A program made the position numbers and the translations under genes. A stretch of DNA of 64,000 nt from CAVUMR01 sp963742715 (GTDB lineage: Bacteria > Actinomycetota > Actinomycetes > Mycobacteriales > Micromonosporaceae), in assembly GCA_963742715.1 (NCBI GenBank), contig CAVUMR010000002.1, positions 2,604,001 to 2,668,000 on the forward strand, read 5' to 3'. The stretch's first letter is position 1. Every line of letters begins with the position of its first letter. Positions 58,501 through 64,000 of the stretch are shown here, piece by piece. The notes below the pieces were generated by a model, which was given only the letters and a program-made list of their open reading frames with translations, made no database searches and had not been told where the DNA came from.

Positions 58501-60995
58501 GTCACCAGTGGGGTCAGCACCCCGGACGGCCCGACCTCCACGAACGTCCGAACCCCGGCAGTCCGCAACGCGGCAACGCCGTCGCCGAACCGGACCGCCT
58601 CCCGTACGTGCCGCACCCAGTAGTCCGGGGTGCACACGTCGTCGCCGGCAAGCGCGCCGGTCAGGTTCGACACCAGCGGGATCGACGGCTCGCTGAACGA
58701 GATCCCGGCCAGCGCAGCCTCGAAGGAAGCGAGCATCGGCTCCATCAACGCCGAATGGAACGCATGGCTCACGGTCAACCGCTTGGTCCGCACACCTTTT
58801 CCGGTCCAAGCCGCCTCAATCTCGTCGACGGCGTCCACCGATCCGGATACGACGCAGGCGGTCGGGCCGTTGACCGCGGCGAGGTCGGCGCCGTCAACCA
58901 GGGACTCGCATACCGCAGACTCGTCGGCCGCGACCGCGAGCATCGCCCCGCCCGCGGGTAGCGCCTGCATCAGGCGGCCCCGCGCCGCGACCAGCGTGCA
59001 CGCATCCTCCAGCGACAACACCCCGGCGACGTGCGCGGCGGTGATCTCGCCGATGGAATGCCCGGCCACGAAGTCCGGCCGTACCCCGAGCGAGGACAGC
59101 AGCCGGAACAGCGCCACCTCGACCGCGAACAACCCCGGCTGGGTGTGCTGGGTCTGATCGATCAGCTCCGAATCGAGCGCCTCGGCCAGCCCGTCGAACC
59201 GGTCACACACCTCATCGAACGCCGCCGCGAACACCGGAAACGCCTCGTACAGTTCCCGGCCCATCCCGGCACGCTGCGCACCCTGCCCGGAAAACAGGAA
59301 CGCCACCGGACCACGCTCAACCGCCACCCCGGACACCACGGCACCGGACGGCTCACCGCCTGCCACCGCCCGCAACCCGGCCAACAACTCGTCCCGATCC
59401 GAGGCGAGCACCACCGCCCGGTGATCCAACACCGCCCGCGACACCGCCGACGACCACGCCACCTCCGCCGCGTCCACCGCGGGACGCTCGGCCAACCAAC
59501 CGGCCCACCGGTTCGCCTGACCAGCCAGCGCCGCCGACGACCGTGCCGACACCAACACCGCAAGGAGCCCCCCGGCCACCACTGACCCCGGCTCACCATC
59601 AAGATCAGGCTCGGGTGCGGCCTCGAGAACGACATGCGCGTTAGTGCCGGAAATCCCGAACGACGACACCGCCGCCCGCCGCGGCCGATCCACCACCGGC
59701 CACGGCGTCGCCTCCCGCGCGAGAGCTACCGCACCGGCCGACCAGTCCACATGCGACGACGGCTCGTCCACGTGCAGCGACGCCGGGACCACCCCGTGCC
59801 GCATCGCCAGCACCATCTTCATCACGCCGGCCACGCCCGCGGCCGCCTGCGTGTGGCCGAGGTTGGACTTGATCGAGCCGAGCAACAGCGGCCGATCCGC
59901 CGGCCGGTCCGCGCCGTACACAGCCAGCAGCGCCTGCGCCTCGATCGGATCGCCGAGGACCGTACCGGTGCCGTGCGCCTCCACCGCGTCGATCTCGCCG
60001 GTGACCAGCCGCGCGTTCGCCAGCGCCTGCCGGATCACCCGCTGCTGGGACGGCCCGTTCGGCGCGGTCAACCCGTTGCTTGCCCCGTCCTGGTTCACCG
60101 CACTGCCGCGCACCACCGCCAACACCCGACGCCTCGCGGCCAGAGCGTCGGAGAGCCGCTGCACCAGCAGCACCCCGGCGCCCTCGGACCAGCCGGTACC
60201 GTCCGCCGCGTCCGAGAACGACTTGCACCGGCCGTCCGCGGCCAGGCCCCGCTGTCGGGAGAAGTCGATGAAGGTCTCCGGGGTGTACATGACCGTCACC
60301 CCGCCGGCCAGCGCCAGGTCACACTCGCCGTTGCGGAGCGCCTGCACCGCCAGGTGCAACGCCACCAGCGACGACGAACACGCCGTGTCGACCGTTACCG
60401 CCGGCCCCTCGAACCCGAACGTGTACGCCACCCGCCCGGACAGCACGCTGCTCGCCGCACCGCCACCGAGGAAGCTGGCCACGGCCTCCGGGACGTCACC
60501 GCGACCGGCCGCGTAGTTGTGGTACATGAGACCGGCGAACACGCCCACCCGACCGCCGCGCAACGAGTGCGGATCGATCCGGCCGTACTCGATCGCCTCC
60601 CACGAGATCTCCAGCAGCAACCGCTGCTGCGGATCCATCGCCAACGCCTCACGCGGCGAGATGCCGAAGAACGCGGGATCGAACTCCGCCGCGTCGTGCA
60701 GGAAGCCACCCTGATTCGTGTACGACGTGCCACGGCGCGAACCGGACGGGTCGTACAACTCCTCAAGATCCCAACCCCGGTCGGTCGGGAAACCGGTAAC
60801 GCCGTCCCGCCCGTTCGCGACCAGCTCCCACAGCTCCTCCGGCGACCGAACCCCACCGGGATACCGGCACGCCATCCCGACGATCGCGATCGGCTCGCGG
60901 TCCTTGGCCTCCAGTTCCCGGATCCGTTTGCGCGCGTCACGCAGGTCGGTGGTGGCACGCCGCAGGTAGTCCAGAAATTCGGCCTCAGTGGGCAT
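55554..60995 (-). CDS. Type I modular polyketide synthase PKS-B, single module KS-AT-DH-KR-ACP, 1813 aa
   Basis: Single-module PKS. N-terminal docking coiled coil (MPTEAEFLDYLRRATTDLRD..., 1-30), KS about 31-457 (DTACSSS, EAHGTGT, KSNLGHTQ), AT 561-831 (GHSIGE, HAFH: malonyl type), DH 916-1192, KR 1369-1619 (TGASGALG, LDD, NYAAANAF: B-type, complete tetrad), ACP 1649-1722 (GFDSL), C-terminal docking 1732-1813 ending in DDELFAFIDKKLGSS. If every domain works it adds a malonyl-derived unit with a trans double bond. The DH first motif reads HAVWDTVVVP, with Asp where the family motif HxxxGxxxxP has Gly; the second motif (LLDAALH) is normal. ATG 60995 has GGAG (61003-61006) seven bases upstream, and the gene starts 42 bp after PKS-A. 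Its KS and AT are nearly identical to those of PKS-C module 1, suggesting recent duplication. Confidence 0.97.
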   Translation of the reverse strand: MPTEAEFLDYLRRATTDLRDARKRIRELEAKDREPIAIVGMACRYPGGVRSPEELWELVANGRDGVTGFPTDRGWDLEELYDPSGSRRGTSYTNQGGFLHDAAEFDPAFFGISPREALAMDPQQRLLLEISWEAIEYGRIDPHSLRGGRVGVFAGLMYHNYAAGRGDVPEAVASFLGGGAASSVLSGRVAYTFGFEGPAVTVDTACSSSLVALHLAVQALRNGECDLALAGGVTVMYTPETFIDFSRQRGLAADGRCKSFSDAADGTGWSEGAGVLLVQRLSDALAARRRVLAVVRGSAVNQDGASNGLTAPNGPSQQRVIRQALANARLVTGEIDAVEAHGTGTVLGDPIEAQALLAVYGADRPADRPLLLGSIKSNLGHTQAAAGVAGVMKMVLAMRHGVVPASLHVDEPSSHVDWSAGAVALAREATPWPVVDRPRRAAVSSFGISGTNAHVVLEAAPEPDLDGEPGSVVAGGLLAVLVSARSSAALAGQANRWAGWLAERPAVDAAEVAWSSAVSRAVLDHRAVVLASDRDELLAGLRAVAGGEPSGAVVSGVAVERGPVAFLFSGQGAQRAGMGRELYEAFPVFAAAFDEVCDRFDGLAEALDSELIDQTQHTQPGLFAVEVALFRLLSSLGVRPDFVAGHSIGEITAAHVAGVLSLEDACTLVAARGRLMQALPAGGAMLAVAADESAVCESLVDGADLAAVNGPTACVVSGSVDAVDEIEAAWTGKGVRTKRLTVSHAFHSALMEPMLASFEAALAGISFSEPSIPLVSNLTGALAGDDVCTPDYWVRHVREAVRFGDGVAALRTAGVRTFVEVGPSGVLTPLVTDQVTDAVNDVLAVPVLRKDRPEPVALLAGLAELHVSGVAVDWPAYHRQVGVAGRLVDLPTYAFQRQRYWLDLGTPGGVDGAGLGLRRVEHPLLSAEVASTAEDVRIFGTRLSLETMPWLADHAVWDTVVVPGAALIELALHAAAEVGCDAVEELTLEAPLVLSEEHAVAVQVSVGPPDDGGRRRVVVLSRPATDRTGAWTRHAEGVVGVAAAPAGVDPLSGPWPPAEAEPVDVAGRYDELSRLGLDYGPAFRGLRSAWRLGDEVYAEVALPDGVSADGFGLHPALLDAALHAVELDGEGAGDSEVRLPFSWTGVTLSVAGATALRVRVVRTSSGVALDLADPEGRPVARVDALATRPVDAEQLRPASDRPLYDVEWSPVSLPGAGVSGVVGLGESLVVTAVVDGLAAAGDAPWVVHPVPAGSGPVPADTRARLGEVLAVLREWLADERYDGRRLVVMTRGAVDGADLAGAAVWGLVRSAQAEHPGRFVLGEVDAGCDPATFAAALATGEPQFVVRDGQVLVPRLVPAAGGVDGVEVDPAGTVLVTGASGALGGLVARHLVVAHKVRQLVLVSRRGAQAPGAAELRAELEALGAEVRFVGCDVSDRDAVAELVAGVPAAHPLTGVVHAAGVLDDAVVTALTQDRIDGVLRGKADAAWHLHELTRHLDLSMFVLFSSVAGVLGGPGQGNYAAANAFVDALACRRRAAGLPATSMAWGLWEPVSGMTGELTVAQRQRMARHGIVGMSADEGLALFDAGLGERPVVVAARWDRSALARQAEAGQLPVVLRGLVRTRPRRAAAGAAGPGSLRDRLASVAVEDRPRVVTEAVIGRVVEVLGYASTDAVRPDHTFTELGFDSLTAVELRNQLTATTGLRLPATLIFDYPTPRALADVLTGQLSDHQTNQPVLAELDRLEAVFAATSADDLRALSADDETHALVGQRLKALMSRWEAARAQATPAVTELLDEASDDELFAFIDKKLGSS
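55830..60905 (-). other. PKS-B module: KS-AT(malonyl)-DH(variant)-KR(B)-ACP
   Basis: KS 60905-59625, AT 59315-58505, DH 58250-57420, KR 56890-56140, ACP 56050-55830. The DH has the catalytic His and the second-motif Asp, but Asp replaces Gly in the first motif (HAVWDTVVVP, near 58100-58140). Outcome is a trans alkene if the DH is active, or a D-hydroxyl if it is not. Confidence 0.92.
58291..60905. repeat. Direct repeat, copy in PKS-B (KS-AT)
   Basis: Partner of 52761-55365. The patch near 58621-58665 instead matches PKS-C module C2 (about 48500-48545), a mosaic pattern. Confidence 0.8.
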
Positions 60996-61037
60996 GCGAC
61001 CGCTCCGTGTGTGGGTTCCGCGTCGGGACCATGCGAC

Positions 61038-64000
61038 TCAGCTCGTGGCCAGTTCGTCGAGGACGCTGAAGATCTCCTCGGCGGACGCCGACTCCAGGCT
61101 CGCCGGGGCGCCGTCCGACTCCGGCTCCGCGTGCGTCCACAGCGAGAGCAGGTCCCGGATCCGTTCGGCCACCGCGCCGCGCTCGGCGTCGTCGGGCGAT
61201 ACCGAGCGCAGGACCGACTCGACCTTGGTGAGCTCCTCCAGCGCCGCCAGCGCAGTGACGGACTTCTCCGCGAGCAGCTCGGTGCGCAGGTGGTCGGCGA
61301 GTGCGCGGGGCGTCGGGTAATCGAAGATCAACGTGGCCGGCAGCCGGAGCCCGGTCGCCGCGGTGAGCTGGTTGCGCAGCTCCACCGCGGTCAACGAGTC
61401 GAACCCGAGTTCGGTGAAGGTGTGGTCCGGTCGCACCGCGTCGGTCGAGGCGTAGCCCAGCACCTCGACCACCCGACCGATCACCGCCTCGGTCACCACC
61501 CGCTGCCGATCCTCGGCGCTGGCCGAGGCGAGCCGGTCGGCCAATGACAGCCCGTCGGCGGCGGCTCGGCGGGCGGAGGTCCGCACCAGCCCACGCAGCG
61601 GCGCGACCAGCTGGCCCGCGGCGGCCTGCCGGTGCAGCTCGGGCAGGTCCAGCCGGACCGGCACCACCACCGGACGATCGTCGCGGACCCCGGTGTCGAA
61701 CAACGCCAGCCCGTCCGCGCTGGTCAGCGGCGCGATGCCGTGCCGCGCCATCCGCTGCCGCTGCGCGGCGCCGAAGTCGCCGGTCATCCCGCCGGCCGGC
61801 TCCCACACCCCCCAGGCGAGCGAGGTGCCGGCCAGCCCGGCGGCCCGCCGCTGCCGCGCCAGCCCGTCCAGGAAAGCGTTGGCCGCGGCGTAGTTGCCCT
61901 GCCCGGGCCCACCGAGCACGCCGGCGACCGACGAGAACAGTACGAACATCGACAGGTCGAGGTGCCGCGTCAACTCGTGCAGATGCCAGGCGGCGTCAGC
62001 CTTGCCCCGCAGTACCCCATCGATCCGGTCCGGGGTCAGAGCGGTGACCACCGCGTCGTCGAGCACGCCGGCGGCATGCACCACACCGGTCAGCGGATGC
62101 GCCGCCGGAACCCCGGCCACCAACTCCGCCACCGCCTCCCGGTCGGACACATCGCACGCGACGAACCGCACCTCGGCCCCGAGCGCCTCCAACTCCGCCC
62201 GCAGCTCGGTCGCGCCGGGCGCCCGCGCGCCGCGCCGGCTGGCCAGCAGCAGGTGGCGTACCTTGTGCGCGCCGACCAGGTGCCGGGCCACCAGGCCACC
62301 CAGCGCGCCGGTGCCGCCGGTGACCAGCACCGTTCCGTCGGGTTCGAGCTCGGCGCTGTCCGCCGGGCCGGTCGCGGCCCGCGCCAGCCGTGGCAGCAGG
62401 ATCTTTCCGTCGTGTACCGCGAGCTGCGGCTCGCCGGTGGCCAGTGCCCGGGCGAGCAGCGGGGCGTCGGCGGTGCCGTCGGTGTCCACCAGTACGAACC
62501 GGTCCGGATGTTCGGACTGGGCCGAGCGGACCAGGCCCCCCACCGCGGCCGCGGCGAGATCCGAGCCGTCGACGCCGCCGCGGGTGACCACGACCAGCCG
62601 ACGGCCGTCGTACCGCTCGTCGGCCAACCACTCCCGCAGCACGGCCAGCACCTCGCCGAGCCGCGTCCGCACGCCGTCCGGCACCGCGTCGTCGAGCGGG
62701 GCCGCGCCGACCAGCACGAACTGCGCGCCGGTGGCCGGCACGTCTGCCAACCCCGGCAACGCCGTCGTGGCCAGGCCGGTCCCGCCGCCGAGGTCGACGA
62801 CTCCGGTCGCGCCATGATCCGGCGGGGGTACCGGAGTCCAGAGCAGCTCGTAGAGCGGCTGGTCGGACCCGCCGCCGGCCCGCAACTGCTCGGCGCTGAC
62901 CGGCCGGGACGCCAGCGACCGCACCCGCGCGACGGGCGCGCCGGTCGGGTCGGTGAGCTCGAGCGCTACTCCCCCGTCGGCTCGGCTCGCGCGCACCCGC
63001 AGCGCGGTGGCCCCGGTACGGGACAGCGTCACGCCGGTCCACGCGAACGGCAGCCGTACCCCGGCGTCGCCGTCCCGCTGGTCCGCGCCGTCCACCAGGC
63101 CCACCACGTGCAGCGCGGCGTCGAGCAGCGCGGGATGGATGCCGAGCCGGTCGGCCGGTACGCCGTCCGGCAGCGCCACCTCGGCGTACACCTCGCCGCC
63201 GGCACGCCACGCCGACCGCAGCCCGTGGAACGCCGGCCCGTAGTCGACGCCGAGCCGGGCCAGCTCGTCGTAGAGGGCGGCCACGTCGACCGGTTCCGCG
63301 GCGGGCGGCGGCCACTCGACCGGTGTCACCGCGGCCGCCGGGCCGGACCCGGCCACCAGTCCCTCGGCGTGCCGCACCCAGTCCGCGTGCGGGTCGGCGG
63401 CCGGCCGGGAGTGAATGGCGAGGCGGCGGCGACCGGCGTCGTCCGGCGCCCCGACGCCCACCTGTACCGCGACCGCCCCCTGCTCGCGCAGTACCAGCGG
63501 CGCTTCCAGGGTCAGTTCGTCCAGCCCGTCGCAGCCGACCCGACCGGCGGCGTGCAGCGCGAGTTCGACCAGCGCGGCACCCGGTACCACGACTGAGCCC
63601 CACACAAGGTGGTCGGCGAGCCACGGCTGCGCTTGTACCGACAGTCGCGCGCCGAAGGTCCGTACGCCGTCCGCGGCCGACGTGACCTCTGCGGTCAACA
63701 GCGCGTGGTCGGTGGTACGCAGCCCGAGTCCGGCCAGATCCGCGCCGGTGGACGCGCCGGCGTCGAGCCAGTACCGCTCGCGCGCGAACGCGTACGTGGG
63801 CAGGTCGACAGTCTGGTGGCCGTCGCCGAGATAGGCGCGCCAGTCCACCTCGGTACCGGTCGCGTGCAGCAGCCCCAACGCCGACACCAGAACCTGCGCC
63901 TCGTCCCGGTCGCGGCGTTGGGTGGCCGCGAACACCGCCTCAGGAGCGATGTCCTGCGCCAGCGCGGTCAACGTCGCGTCCGGCCCCACCTCGACGAACG
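61038..64000 (-). CDS. Type I modular polyketide synthase PKS-A, 5' part beyond the window (last module AT-DH-KR-ACP)
   Basis: C-terminal 987 or so residues of a PKS whose start lies to the right. The window opens in the last part of an AT (FVEVGPDATLTALAQ), so extender choice cannot be read. It is followed by a DH (63730-62900; HLVWGSVVVP and LLDAALH intact), a KR (62350-61590; GGTGALG, LDD, NYAAANAF: B-type), an ACP (61510-61290; GFDSL) and a C-terminal docking domain ending in AEEIFSVLDELATS. The module should produce an alkene, probably trans. There is no thioesterase, so the chain passes on, most plausibly to PKS-B, which starts 42 bp downstream. The stop is TGA at 61038-61040. The AT 3' end and following linker are almost identical to those of PKS-C module 3. 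Confidence 0.96.
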   Translation of the reverse strand, partial: FVEVGPDATLTALAQDIAPEAVFAATQRRDRDEAQVLVSALGLLHATGTEVDWRAYLGDGHQTVDLPTYAFARERYWLDAGASTGADLAGLGLRTTDHALLTAEVTSAADGVRTFGARLSVQAQPWLADHLVWGSVVVPGAALVELALHAAGRVGCDGLDELTLEAPLVLREQGAVAVQVGVGAPDDAGRRRLAIHSRPAADPHADWVRHAEGLVAGSGPAAAVTPVEWPPPAAEPVDVAALYDELARLGVDYGPAFHGLRSAWRAGGEVYAEVALPDGVPADRLGIHPALLDAALHVVGLVDGADQRDGDAGVRLPFAWTGVTLSRTGATALRVRASRADGGVALELTDPTGAPVARVRSLASRPVSAEQLRAGGGSDQPLYELLWTPVPPPDHGATGVVDLGGGTGLATTALPGLADVPATGAQFVLVGAAPLDDAVPDGVRTRLGEVLAVLREWLADERYDGRRLVVVTRGGVDGSDLAAAAVGGLVRSAQSEHPDRFVLVDTDGTADAPLLARALATGEPQLAVHDGKILLPRLARAATGPADSAELEPDGTVLVTGGTGALGGLVARHLVGAHKVRHLLLASRRGARAPGATELRAELEALGAEVRFVACDVSDREAVAELVAGVPAAHPLTGVVHAAGVLDDAVVTALTPDRIDGVLRGKADAAWHLHELTRHLDLSMFVLFSSVAGVLGGPGQGNYAAANAFLDGLARQRRAAGLAGTSLAWGVWEPAGGMTGDFGAAQRQRMARHGIAPLTSADGLALFDTGVRDDRPVVVPVRLDLPELHRQAAAGQLVAPLRGLVRTSARRAAADGLSLADRLASASAEDRQRVVTEAVIGRVVEVLGYASTDAVRPDHTFTELGFDSLTAVELRNQLTAATGLRLPATLIFDYPTPRALADHLRTELLAEKSVTALAALEELTKVESVLRSVSPDDAERGAVAERIRDLLSLWTHAEPESDGAPASLESASAEEIFSVLDELATS
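61290..64000 (-). other. PKS-A last module: (AT)-DH-KR(B)-ACP
   Basis: Only the last residues of the AT are inside the window. DH 63730-62900, KR structural half then catalytic half 62350-61590, ACP 61510-61290. All catalytic motifs seen are intact. The DH-KR-ACP part closely parallels that of PKS-B, but with Gly in the DH first motif (HLVWGSVVVP). Confidence 0.92.

Noticed and set aside
60993..61037. CATGCGAC twice, 37 bp apart, between PKS-A and PKS-B
   Set aside because: An 8-bp repeat that includes the start codon region; no symmetry or spacing supports a site, so chance is sufficient.

Overview
The window is very GC-rich and is filled almost entirely by the middle of a giant modular type I polyketide synthase (PKS) locus. 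Every real gene is on the minus strand. High GC, strong codon-position bias, actinobacterial-type docking domains and multimodular cis-AT architecture point to an actinomycete. A Micromonosporaceae-like or Streptomyces-like host is possible, but the genus cannot be fixed from this sequence.

Layout in the direction of transcription (right to left). PKS-A (61038 to past the right edge) is the 3' end of a PKS gene whose last module is AT-DH-KR-ACP. PKS-B (55554-60995) has one module, KS-AT-DH-KR-ACP. PKS-C (41378-55471) has three KS-AT-KR-ACP modules. A calcineurin-like metallophosphoesterase gene (about 40347-41210) follows, then a 419-bp intergenic region with promoter-like and palindromic elements. 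PKS-D (16150-39927) is a 7925-residue protein with three fully reducing modules (KS-AT-DH-ER-KR-ACP) and one KS-AT-KR-ACP module. PKS-E (16124 to past the left edge) carries KS-AT-KR-ACP, two KS-AT-DH-KR-ACP modules and most of the KS of a fourth. No loading module, thioesterase, tailoring enzyme, transporter or regulator gene lies in the window, so the cluster continues on both sides.

How it works together. Docking-domain types at the protein ends fit the order A-B-C-D-E. Read colinearly, the growing chain would receive two alkenes (A, B), three oxygenated carbons (C), a saturated stretch with a single methyl branch (D1-D3, methylmalonyl only in D2), two more hydroxyls (D4, E1) and then a further diene (E2, E3). 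This suggests a large polyol/polyene macrolide or linear polyol. Three domains depart from consensus and could alter the product: the E1 acyltransferase (LASH/GHSLGE motifs), the C2 ketoreductase (catalytic Asn replaced by Ser) and the B dehydratase (HxxxG to HxxxD).

Regulation. The two larger non-coding stretches, upstream of the phosphoesterase and of PKS-D, carry the same element: CTAGGGGT(C/T), then exactly 22 nt, then a TAnnnT -10-like hexamer, with a second copy of the upstream motif further out. It looks like the binding site of a pathway activator and suggests that A-B-C, the phosphoesterase and D-E are at least partly separate transcription units. Long near-identical blocks shared between modules show recent duplication or gene conversion and are assembly hazards.
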